Source of the DNA: JBCCBV01 sp039033855
Lineage (GTDB): Bacteria; Planctomycetota; Phycisphaerae; Phycisphaerales; Phycisphaeraceae
Assembly (NCBI GenBank): GCA_039033855.1
Contig: JBCCBV010000007.1
Span: forward strand, 62,001 to 126,000
Direction: 5' to 3'
DNA length: 64,000 bases
Of this stretch, positions 1-6,905 are shown piece by piece. The notes beneath the pieces were generated by a model, which saw only the letters and a program-made list of their open reading frames with translations, did no database searches and was not told where the DNA came from. Each line of letters starts with the position of its first letter. Within the stretch, counting starts at the first letter, position 1. Made by a program: the position numbers and the translations under genes.

Positions 1-2
1 TC

Positions 3-2243
3 GAAGACCTACGCGAGCAGACCGTCGACCAAGGGCTCAAGTGGACCAAGCTGCGCATCTCGCACGTCAAACGCGCCGGCGGCGTGCTCGAACTCGTCGT
101 GCCCGACGGCCAGCCGATCAAGGCCCACCGGGTGATCATCGGCATCGGGCGCAGCGGCAACTACCGCAAGCTCGGCGTCGAGGGCGAGCAGCTCAACAAG
201 GTCTCCAACCGGCTACACGACCCCACCGACTTCTGCGGGTCCGAGATCCTGGTCGTCGGCGGCGGCGACTCGGCCATGGAGACGGCGATCTCGCTGGCGA
301 CCTGCGGCGCCCACGTCACGCTCAGCTACCGCAAGCCCGAGTTCAGCCGTCCCAAGCCGGAGAACATCGAGAAGCTCACCGCCCTGGCCGAGAACCCCGA
401 GGCCATCGCCGAGGTCGAAAGCCCCAGCGACGCCCGCCAGTCCGCGCCGTCGGGTGAATGGATCGAGCAGACCGAAGAGCAGAAGGCCGCTGGGCGCGGG
501 CGCGTCACGCTCATGATGGGCTCGTCGGTCAAAGAGATCCGCGAGGCCGAAGTCGAGATTAAAACCGCCGACGGCGAGGTGAAAACCGTCGCCAACGATT
601 CGGTCTTCGCCATGATCGGCCGCGAGCCGCCGCTCGACTTTTTCCGCCGAAGCGGTCTCCAGGTCGCCGGCGATCGCAACCTCAGGTGGTGGACCACGCT
701 GACGCTGTTCCTGGCGTTCTGCATCTGGATGTACCACTGGAAGAGCGACACGGCGTTGTTTTCCATCCCGGGCTGGAAGCTGCCCGAGTGGTTGGTCATC
801 GACACTGCGGCAATCCTCTCGCGCGTGCAAGAACAATTCGGCGCCTGGGCGTCCAACCCCGCCAACCCCCTCGGCGTGCTGCTCGAGAGCATGCAGGGCC
901 GCAGCTTCTACTACACGCTCGCCTACGCCACCTGCGTGGTGGTGTTCGGCATCCGGCGGATCAAGCGGCGTAAGACGCCTTACGTGAAGGTGCAAACGCT
1001 CACGCTGACGGTCATCCAGGTGGTGCCGTTGTTCTTGTTGCCCGAGTTCTTCCTGCCGTGGTTTCAGGGGCTGGGGCTGTTCGATTCAGGCGTCGGCGCG
1101 TGGATCGCCAACGAGTTCTTCCCCGGCGAATCCTGGTGGCGGGCCTACGGGCTGATCCTCGCCTGGCCGCTCATGGCGTGGAACTGGTTTACCGCTGAGC
1201 CGATCTACGGCTGGCTGGTCCTGGGCTTTTTGCAAACCTTCGTCGCCATCCCCGCGATGATCTACTTCTGGGGCAAGGGCGCGTACTGCGGCTGGATCTG
1301 CTCCTGCGGTGCGCTCGCCGAAACGCTGGGCGACACCCAACGGCACAAGATGCCGCACGGCCCGTTCTGGAACCGTTTCAACATGGTGGGCCAGGCGATC
1401 CTGGTGTTCGCCGTGTTATTGATGGGCGCCCGCATCGTGGGGTGGGTGACCGAGCCCGAGCGCCCGCCGGTCAATGTGTACGCCTCGGCGGCCCGGTACG
1501 ACGCCGGCGCCGACGTGTCGCGCACCGATCTGTGGCACACCTTCGAGACCCTCGAAGGCGCGCAGATTGTCGAGTTAGACGACGGGTCCGAGGTCCAGGT
1601 GGCTTCGGTTGCGGGCGAGCGTATTGATGCTGGCGAAGGCAAGACCGTCACCACCCTGGTCCTGCCGGGCGACTTGTCGGGCTCGCTGAACCAGAACGTG
1701 CAGGTGGTGCAAGACCCGCCTTCCGCGGTGTATACGGCGTCAACGTTCGCGTTCGACTACTTCTCGTCGAAAGACGGGGTGCCGATCCTCAACTGGGCGT
1801 GGTTCGTCGACCTGCTCTGGGCCGGCGTGTTGGGCGTGGGGCTGTACTTCTGGTTCTCCGGCCGGGTGTGGTGCCGGTTCGCCTGCCCGCTGGCGGCCTT
1901 GATGCACATCTACGCCCGGTTCAGCCGGTTCCGGATCCTGGTGGACAAGAAAAAGTGCATTTCGTGCAACGTGTGCACCAGCGTCTGCCATCAGGGCATC
2001 GACATCATGAACTTCGCCAACAAGGGCCAGCACATGCAGGACCCCGAGTGCGTGCGGTGCTCGGCCTGCGTGCAGATGTGCCCGACCGGCGTGCTGACCT
2101 TCGGCCAGATCAACAAGAAGACCGGCGAGGTCATTGGCGTGGATCCGGCGTGGCTCGACGCCAGCCCGGTCAACATCCGCGAGGGGCAGATCACCGTCAA
2201 CGGCAAGCCCATCCGCACCCGCAAGGCCAAGGCGTCCGCTTGA
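3..2243 (+). CDS. NAD(P)/FAD oxidoreductase-polyferredoxin fusion membrane protein (5' end outside window)
   Basis: The reading frame is open to the left edge, so the N-terminus is missing; 746 residues are visible. The first ~225 residues match thioredoxin-reductase-like (YpdA-type) flavoproteins: an NAD(P)-binding ILVVGGGDSAME motif, a following SYRKPEF segment and a terminal FAMIGREPP. The rest is a membrane polyferredoxin of the NapH/NosR/CcoG kind, with about seven hydrophobic segments, two cysteine clusters at membrane edges (CGWICSCG and CRFACPLAAL) and two [4Fe-4S] ferredoxin motifs near the C-terminus (CISCNVCTSVC and CVRCSACVQMC). A large non-cytoplasmic-looking loop lies between the last two membrane segments. 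The likely role is moving electrons from NAD(P)H through FAD and Fe-S clusters to a membrane or periplasmic acceptor. The acceptor is unknown. Domain identity is secure; the substrate is not. Confidence 0.85.
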   Translation, partial: EDLREQTVDQGLKWTKLRISHVKRAGGVLELVVPDGQPIKAHRVIIGIGRSGNYRKLGVEGEQLNKVSNRLHDPTDFCGSEILVVGGGDSAMETAISLATCGAHVTLSYRKPEFSRPKPENIEKLTALAENPEAIAEVESPSDARQSAPSGEWIEQTEEQKAAGRGRVTLMMGSSVKEIREAEVEIKTADGEVKTVANDSVFAMIGREPPLDFFRRSGLQVAGDRNLRWWTTLTLFLAFCIWMYHWKSDTALFSIPGWKLPEWLVIDTAAILSRVQEQFGAWASNPANPLGVLLESMQGRSFYYTLAYATCVVVFGIRRIKRRKTPYVKVQTLTLTVIQVVPLFLLPEFFLPWFQGLGLFDSGVGAWIANEFFPGESWWRAYGLILAWPLMAWNWFTAEPIYGWLVLGFLQTFVAIPAMIYFWGKGAYCGWICSCGALAETLGDTQRHKMPHGPFWNRFNMVGQAILVFAVLLMGARIVGWVTEPERPPVNVYASAARYDAGADVSRTDLWHTFETLEGAQIVELDDGSEVQVASVAGERIDAGEGKTVTTLVLPGDLSGSLNQNVQVVQDPPSAVYTASTFAFDYFSSKDGVPILNWAWFVDLLWAGVLGVGLYFWFSGRVWCRFACPLAALMHIYARFSRFRILVDKKKCISCNVCTSVCHQGIDIMNFANKGQHMQDPECVRCSACVQMCPTGVLTFGQINKKTGEVIGVDPAWLDASPVNIREGQITVNGKPIRTRKAKASA

Positions 2244-2274
2244 CCCAGGCCTCATCCATGACCCCGCTGTTGTT

Positions 2275-2302
2275 TTGGGCCCGCCCGATGCTCGGGTAGG
2301 CT
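2275..2302 (+). promoter_or_regulatory. candidate housekeeping promoter for the lipoprotein gene
   Basis: TTGGGC (2275-2280), a 16-base spacer and TAGGCT (2297-2302) match the -35/-10 pattern that recurs in this window. The predicted transcript has a ~50-base leader, and the gene has a Shine-Dalgarno-like GGGAG before its ATG. Seen by eye only. Confidence 0.4.
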
Positions 2303-2358
2303 GCACCCCGCACGCCTGCGATTTGCAACCTTGTTCCACCCCATTGGGAGACCGCGTT

Positions 2359-2595
2359 ATGAAAACCTTTGCTTCGCTGACCGCCCTTGCCATTTGCGCC
2401 GCCCTGACCGTCGGCTGCGAGTCTGACGGCCCGGCCACCGCCCCGGCCACCCAGGCCTCGGCCGACGGGATCAACGAGGTCATCGCCGTGTCCATCGACG
2501 ACGTCGCCCAGACCCAGCCCGGCACCGCCCCCGCCAGCCAGCCGGCCGGGGCCTACAAGAGCTGCGCCGAGGGCGCTTGCGGCTGCGACAAGTAA
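2359..2595 (+). CDS. small cysteine-tailed lipoprotein, function unknown
   Basis: A 78-residue protein with a short charged N-terminus (MKTF), a hydrophobic stretch and a lipobox-like LTVGC, so it is probably exported and lipid-anchored. The middle is low-complexity, rich in Ala, Pro, Thr and Gln. The C-terminus is cysteine-rich (CAEGACGCDK), which could bind a metal or cluster or form disulfides. The start was chosen because the ATG follows GGGAG by 9 bases and gives a clean signal peptide; longer in-frame starts would overlap the upstream gene. It follows the polyferredoxin gene by 115 bases, so a link to its redox partner is possible but unproven. No family was recognised. Confidence 0.7.
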   Translation: MKTFASLTALAICAALTVGCESDGPATAPATQASADGINEVIAVSIDDVAQTQPGTAPASQPAGAYKSCAEGACGCDK

Positions 2596-2744
2596 CCCCG
2601 CGGTTTAGCCATACCCCGTCGCGCTACGCCTGAACGCGTGGCGTGGCTTTCTATCGCGGCCCCGGCGTCTTGGCATCCCCGCGCCTGCCGGGCCCAGCGA
2701 GCCCATTTCCGCCCGCCTCTATCTGATTCCGGAGTTCGATCGCC

Positions 2745-3476
2745 ATGGCCGAAACCGTTGCCGCCGTTGTTGTCGCTTTTGCCTCGATGTTCGTGACCCA
2801 GGTCGAAGACGCCCATCAGACCGAGGCGTATTACGCCGCGTCTGCCTGGCAGGCCGACTTGGCCGTCGATTTCCCCGGTGCGTTTGAGCTCGGGGCCGAG
2901 ATGACCTTCAGCCCGTCGATGGACAAGGCCCGCATGGACCTGGCCGACGGCACGGTGGTGGTGTGGGACGGCCAGGACTGCTGGGTGGCGCCCGCCGAGG
3001 CCGCTAACCCGATGATGCGGTTCCACGTGCTGACCTGGCCTTACTTCCTGGCGTTGCCGCACAAGCTCGACGACCCGGGGACGCACCTCGAAGACATTGG
3101 CGAGGTCGCCGCTTCCGAAGACGCCGCCTACCCCGCGGCCAAGCTGACCTTCGGCGACGGCGTGGGCGACGCCCCCGACGACTGGTACTACGTCCTGGCC
3201 AACGACGCCGGCGTGGTGCAGGCCGCGGTGTACATCGTGACCTACGGCGCCGACGCCGATGAGGCCGCCAAGAAGCCCAGCATCATCCATTATCGCGATT
3301 ACCAGGCCGTCGATGGCGTGCCCGTGCCCCACGCCTGGGCCTTCGGCTACTGGGACAAGCAAAAGGGCCTGGTCGATCAGAAAGGCTCGGCGGCGCTGTC
3401 GAACGTGGCCGCGGTCGACCCGGCCGAGGGGTTCTTCGATAAGCCCGAAGGGGCGGTCAGCGTAGACGCCCCCTGA
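2745..3476 (+). CDS. uncharacterised protein, possible lipoprotein-carrier-like fold
   Basis: A 243-residue protein. Residues 1-18 are hydrophobic (MAETVAAVVVAFASMF), resembling a weak signal peptide or membrane anchor. The rest is acidic and rich in Trp and Tyr. Blocks such as HYRDYQAVDGVPVPHAW resemble the beta-strand layout of outer-membrane lipoprotein-sorting-like families of unknown function, but this is only an impression. No catalytic motif is visible. It follows the lipoprotein gene by 149 bases and precedes the ribosomal genes, which have their own promoter. Coding potential is good. Confidence 0.65.
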   Translation: MAETVAAVVVAFASMFVTQVEDAHQTEAYYAASAWQADLAVDFPGAFELGAEMTFSPSMDKARMDLADGTVVVWDGQDCWVAPAEAANPMMRFHVLTWPYFLALPHKLDDPGTHLEDIGEVAASEDAAYPAAKLTFGDGVGDAPDDWYYVLANDAGVVQAAVYIVTYGADADEAAKKPSIIHYRDYQAVDGVPVPHAWAFGYWDKQKGLVDQKGSAALSNVAAVDPAEGFFDKPEGAVSVDAP

Positions 3477-3516
3477 ACCCGGCGTAAAAACCGTGTCAGC
3501 GACCCCGGCGGGGCGG

Positions 3517-3545
3517 TTGGCGCGGCGGCCCCGGTTCGATAGACT
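3517..3545 (+). promoter_or_regulatory. candidate housekeeping promoter for rpsL-rpsG
   Basis: TTGGCG (3517-3522), a 17-base spacer and TAGACT (3540-3545). The same -10 hexamer occurs before ybeY and before the cysteine desulfurase gene. The predicted leader is ~97 bases and contains CCGGCCGTAA twice in tandem just before the start codon. Such leaders in ribosomal protein operons can carry autoregulatory structures, but none was identified. Confidence 0.45.
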
Positions 3546-3648
3546 CCGCGATCCGACGCAGCCGACCGCTGGCAGGAGGGTTTCCTGCCGCCGTTGCCTT
3601 GCGTAGACAGGCCGTCCACCGGCCGTAACCGGCCGTAAACAGAACACC

Positions 3649-4023
3649 ATGCCCACGATCAACCAACTCGTTCGCAACCCCCGCCGGGCGCCCAAGACCA
3701 AGTCCAAGGTCCGCGACCTCGGCCAGTGCCCCCAGCGGCGCGGGGTTTGTCTGCAGGTCAAGACCACGACCCCCAAGAAGCCCAACTCCGCCTTGCGGAA
3801 GGTGGCCCGCGTCCGCTTGTCCAACGGCAAAGAGGTCACGGCCTATATCGGGGGCGAAGGCCACAACCTGCAGGAGCACTCCATCGTGCTCGTCCGCGGC
3901 GGCCGTGTCCGCGACCTGCCCGGCGTGCGCTACCACGTTGTCCGCGGCGCGCTCGACTCGCTGGGCGTCGAAGGCCGCAACCGCGGCCGGTCGAAGTACG
4001 GCGTCAAGAAGCCCAAAGGCTAA
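3649..4023 (+). CDS. rpsL: 30S ribosomal protein S12
   Basis: A 124-residue protein of normal length for S12, a decoding-centre protein of the small ribosomal subunit. Hallmarks are the N-terminal MPTINQLVR, the conserved loop TTTPKKPNSALRK, the GGRVRDLPGVRYH block and the basic C-terminal end SKYGVKKPK. The loop lysine commonly altered in streptomycin-resistant mutants is the normal Lys here. It is followed by rpsG after 48 bases, the usual str-operon order. Neither fusA nor tuf follows. Confidence 0.98.
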   Translation: MPTINQLVRNPRRAPKTKSKVRDLGQCPQRRGVCLQVKTTTPKKPNSALRKVARVRLSNGKEVTAYIGGEGHNLQEHSIVLVRGGRVRDLPGVRYHVVRGALDSLGVEGRNRGRSKYGVKKPKG

Positions 4024-4071
4024 ACCACCCCCGGCCCGGCGCCCGCCTGGCCCCCCGGAGTACGGATCGAG

Positions 4072-4545
4072 ATGCGGAAGTTCACCGCCGCTGAAAAGCA
4101 GCTTAAACCCGACCCCCGCTACGGCGACAAGACCCTGGCGCGGTTCATCAACTGCATCATGCGCGACGGCAAGCGCACCGCAGCCCAGCGGATCGTCTAC
4201 GACGCTCTGGACGAAATCGAAAAGCGCACCGAGGGCGAAGCCGACGGCCTGGAGGTCTTCCAGAAGGCCCTGGCCAACGTCCGCCCCAATGTCGAAGTGC
4301 GCTCCAAGCGTGTTGGCGGCGCCAACTACCAGGTGCCCATGCAGGTCAACCGCAAACGGCAGCAGAGCCTGGCGTTCCGGTGGATCATCAACGCGATCCG
4401 CGCTGAAAAGGGCCGCCCGATGTACATGCGGCTCGCCCGCGAGCTGTACGACGCCTCGCGCGGCGAGGGCAAGGCCGTGAACCTCCGCGACCAGACCCAC
4501 CGCATGGCCGACGCCAACAAGGCGTTTGCCCACTTCGCGTGGTAA
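4072..4545 (+). CDS. rpsG: 30S ribosomal protein S7
   Basis: A 157-residue protein that nucleates assembly of the 30S head by binding 16S rRNA. Diagnostic segments are the start MRKFTAAEKQLKPDPRYGDK, the ARFINCIMRDGKR block, VEVRSKRVGGANYQVP and the C-terminal NKAFAHFAW. The start is ATG, preceded by a GGAG motif about 15 bases upstream. It is the last gene of the rpsL-rpsG unit; a strong intrinsic terminator follows within 30 bases, so fusA must lie elsewhere. Confidence 0.98.
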   Translation: MRKFTAAEKQLKPDPRYGDKTLARFINCIMRDGKRTAAQRIVYDALDEIEKRTEGEADGLEVFQKALANVRPNVEVRSKRVGGANYQVPMQVNRKRQQSLAFRWIINAIRAEKGRPMYMRLARELYDASRGEGKAVNLRDQTHRMADANKAFAHFAW

Positions 4546-4570
4546 GCATCTTTCTATAAGTAACTTAGAG

Positions 4571-4600
4571 AACCCCGGAACCAGCGTCCGGGGTTTTTTC
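4571..4600 (+). terminator. intrinsic terminator after rpsG
   Basis: A perfect 9-base-pair stem, AACCCCGGA (4571-4579) with TCCGGGGTT (4587-4595), and a 7-base loop, continuing directly into further T residues (six in a row from the end of the stem). A textbook Rho-independent terminator that ends the S12-S7 operon. Confidence 0.93.
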
Positions 4601-4702
4601 TTGCGCGAAGCCGGGCCCGGGCCAAGCCGCTGTCATGCCGTTTCTGGGTCCATGCGCCCGTTTTCTCTTGCCCGCTGCCTGTCCCCCTGCCTTTACAGGT
4701 CA

Positions 4703-4731
4703 TTGGTGAACGGCGTCCGTTCTGCTAAACT
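4703..4731 (+). promoter_or_regulatory. candidate promoter for the NIL-domain gene
   Basis: TTGGTG (4703-4708), a 17-base spacer and TAAACT (4726-4731), inside the 318-base gap after rpsG. The predicted leader is ~125 bases. Apart from the terminator and this site, nothing else was recognised in the gap. Confidence 0.4.
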
Positions 4732-4863
4732 GGGGGCTCTGGCCGAGGGGCCAGGTCGTTTGGGGACAGCCCTTTCTCTCGCCTCGTCGGCGTCGTTCGA
4801 ATACGCCCGGCGGTGGTTCTGTTTCACGATTGCCACCCGCTTTGCGGGGATTGGAGCCTGGAT

Positions 4864-5124
4864 ATGCCGGACGCGATCCGTCGACGTTGTCGGTTTCGTT
4901 TTGAGGGCCCTCGCGCGGACGAGCCGGTCATGTGGCGGCTCAGCCGGGCCGTGCCCGCGGTCATGTTCGACCTCATCGCGGCCGGGGTGAACGACGGGGT
5001 CGGGCTCATTACCGTCGAACTCGAGGGCGAGCCCGAGGACGTAGACCAGGCCATCGAATACCTGGTGTCGTCCGGCGGCGTGGCCGAAGAGCTCGGCGTG
5101 GCCGTAACGCTCGAATCCGCCTGA
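4864..5124 (+). CDS. small stand-alone NIL/ACT-like domain protein
   Basis: An 86-residue protein that is essentially one NIL domain, the small ferredoxin-like fold at the C-terminus of methionine ABC transporter ATPases and in some sulfur-metabolism ferredoxins. Visible features are the strand RCRFRFEG, the helix EPVMWRLSRAVP, a VNDGVGLITVELEG strand pair and a C-terminal helix DVDQAIEYLVSSGG. The start ATG was chosen because GGAG lies 7 bases upstream; an in-frame GTG at 4813 would add 17 residues that do not look like the family. It may sense a small ligand such as an amino acid; the partner is unknown. The gene 24 bases downstream is an E1-like enzyme of sulfur-carrier chemistry. Confidence 0.7.
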   Translation: MPDAIRRRCRFRFEGPRADEPVMWRLSRAVPAVMFDLIAAGVNDGVGLITVELEGEPEDVDQAIEYLVSSGGVAEELGVAVTLESA

Positions 5125-5148
5125 TCCGAACCGGGCTATCGTCCGTGC

Positions 5149-6339
5149 ATGACCGGGCCGCCGCAGGACACCGCCGCATCGTCGCCGTCGGACGCCCCGC
5201 GCCCGCAGTTAGATGCGGCTCCGGCCGGCCACCCGTTCTACGCCCGTCAGGTCCGCCTGCCGCAGGTGGGGCCTCAGGGCCAGGCGAGGCTCGCCCAGAG
5301 CACCGCTGCGGTTTTGGGGTGCGGAGCGCTCGGGTCGGTTGTGGCCCAGTGGCTGGCCCGGGCCGGTGTGGGCACGCTGATCCTGATCGATCGCGACGTG
5401 GTCGAGCCCAGCAACCTGCAACGCCAGCTGCTCTACGACCGCCAAGACGCCGAGCAAGGCCTGGCGAAGGTCGAGGCCGCTTGCCGACAGATCGCCCGGG
5501 TTAACCCGCAGGTCCGCGTGCTGGCCCACGCCTGCGAGGCCGGGCCTGACTCCATCGAACGCCTCTGCGGCCTTACGCCGGACGCGGACGGGCCGCGTGC
5601 CGACATCCTGATCGACGGCTTCGACAGCTACCGCTCGCGCTTCGTCGCCAGCGACTGCGCGATGGCCCACGGCGTCCCCCTGGTCCACGGCGGGGCGGTG
5701 GGAACCGTGGGCTCGATGTGCGTGGTCCTGCCAGCCCTGTCGCGTCTGCCTGATCAAGACCAGCCCCCGCCCTGGCTGAACCGGGGCGGCCCGACCGCCG
5801 ACCTGGCCGAGATGTTTGGCGAGCCGCCGCCTCCGGGCTCGACTCCGACCTGCGAGAGCGCCGGCGTGCTCGGCCCGGCCGTGGGCGTGGTGGCGTCGCT
5901 TCAGGCGGCCGAAGCGATCAAAATCCTGCTGGGCGATTGGCCCGCGGTTAGCCGCGATCTTTGGCGGATCGACCTTTGGGCCGGGCAGATCGACCGGTTC
6001 CGAACGCCTGAGCCCGCGCTGCGCAGCCCCGAAGACCTCGACCTGCCGTACCTCCGCACGGCCGTCGGCCCGGACGACGGGGCCCTGTGCGGCCGAGACG
6101 TGGTGCAGGTCTCTCCGGCCGTGCCCGGCGCGTCGGTCGACCTCGAACGCCTGGGCCAACGCTGGAAGATCGACCACGGCGACCGCGTCATGGCCAGCCC
6201 CTTCCTCGCCCGACTCACCCTGCCCGAAGGCCAGCCCGCCCGCGCCTTGACGGTCTTCCGCGATGGGCGCACGCTCGTGCACGGCGCCGCCGACGCCCCC
6301 ACGGCCCGTGCCGTGGTCGACCGCTTCGTAGGCGGCTGA
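5149..6339 (+). CDS. ThiF/MoeB/HesA-family E1-like adenylyltransferase
   Basis: A 396-residue protein. Family members adenylate the C-terminal glycine of a ubiquitin-like sulfur carrier (ThiS or MoaD) for thiamine or molybdopterin synthesis. The nucleotide loop VLGCGALGS lies at residues 55-63, followed by LILIDRDVVEPSNLQRQ with the metal-binding acidic residues and the conserved arginines. TCESAGVLGP and the helix LQAAEAIKILLG are also typical. The usual zinc-binding CxxC pairs are not present: the first position reads MCVVLP, and the C-terminal CPxCG segment is replaced although the adjacent LCGRDVVQV remains. A TATCGT -10-like box ends 6 bases before the ATG and there is no Shine-Dalgarno sequence, suggesting a leaderless mRNA. 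Carrier specificity cannot be decided. Confidence 0.85.
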   Translation: MTGPPQDTAASSPSDAPRPQLDAAPAGHPFYARQVRLPQVGPQGQARLAQSTAAVLGCGALGSVVAQWLARAGVGTLILIDRDVVEPSNLQRQLLYDRQDAEQGLAKVEAACRQIARVNPQVRVLAHACEAGPDSIERLCGLTPDADGPRADILIDGFDSYRSRFVASDCAMAHGVPLVHGGAVGTVGSMCVVLPALSRLPDQDQPPPWLNRGGPTADLAEMFGEPPPPGSTPTCESAGVLGPAVGVVASLQAAEAIKILLGDWPAVSRDLWRIDLWAGQIDRFRTPEPALRSPEDLDLPYLRTAVGPDDGALCGRDVVQVSPAVPGASVDLERLGQRWKIDHGDRVMASPFLARLTLPEGQPARALTVFRDGRTLVHGAADAPTARAVVDRFVGG

Positions 6340-6361
6340 TCCCCACCGCAGGAGGTTCCCC

Positions 6362-6856
6362 ATCGACGCGATCCTAGCCCTCGCCAGCGTCCACGCCCAC
6401 CTCCAGGCCTACGGCCTGCGCCTGGTCAGCGACCTGCCTTCCGACCGCATGGCCGAGCAACCCGTCCCCGGCATGAACCACCCCGCCTGGACGCTGGGGC
6501 ACCTCGCCCTGGCCGCGGACTACGCGCTCAAGCTCCTTGGCCGCGACAGCCAACTCGACCCAGACTGGGCCCGCCTGTTCAGCCCCGGGCAAGAACCCAC
6601 GGGCAACCGCTCGGACTATCCGGGCAAGACGGCCCTGATCGAAGCGTGGACCGAAGCCCGCTCGGCGCTGCTCCATGCGCTGCGCGAACAGGGCGCCGAC
6701 GTCTTGGACAAACCCAACCCCATCGAGGCGCTGCGCGATCACCTGCCCACCGTGGCGGACCAGATGGCCTACATGCTCACCGGGCACGAGGCCGAGCACC
6801 TGGGCCAGATCGCCGTGTGGAGGCGGGCCGCGGGCTTCGAGCGCATCTTGCGGTGA
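6362..6856 (+). CDS. DinB-like four-helix protein with an apparent ATC start codon
   Basis: A 164-residue protein of the DinB/YfiT-like superfamily, metal-binding four-helix bundles often acting in thiol-dependent detoxification. Typical segments are PVPGMNHPAWTLGHLALAADY with a conserved histidine near the N-terminus and LTGHEAEHLGQIAVWRR with the GHxxxHLGQ motif near the C-terminus. The first ATG in frame (6449) has no ribosome binding site and would cut off the first helix. A strong AGGAGG (6350-6355) lies 6 bases before ATC at 6362, and translation from there gives the expected N-terminal helix. No ATG, GTG or TTG lies in frame between 6338 and 6449. A sequencing or assembly error (ATG read as ATC) is the alternative. 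Confidence 0.75.
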   Translation: MDAILALASVHAHLQAYGLRLVSDLPSDRMAEQPVPGMNHPAWTLGHLALAADYALKLLGRDSQLDPDWARLFSPGQEPTGNRSDYPGKTALIEAWTEARSALLHALREQGADVLDKPNPIEALRDHLPTVADQMAYMLTGHEAEHLGQIAVWRRAAGFERILR

Positions 6857-6905
6857 CGCCATTGGATCGGCGTAGGACACGGCCCCGGCGATAGACTCCA
6901 GCGTT

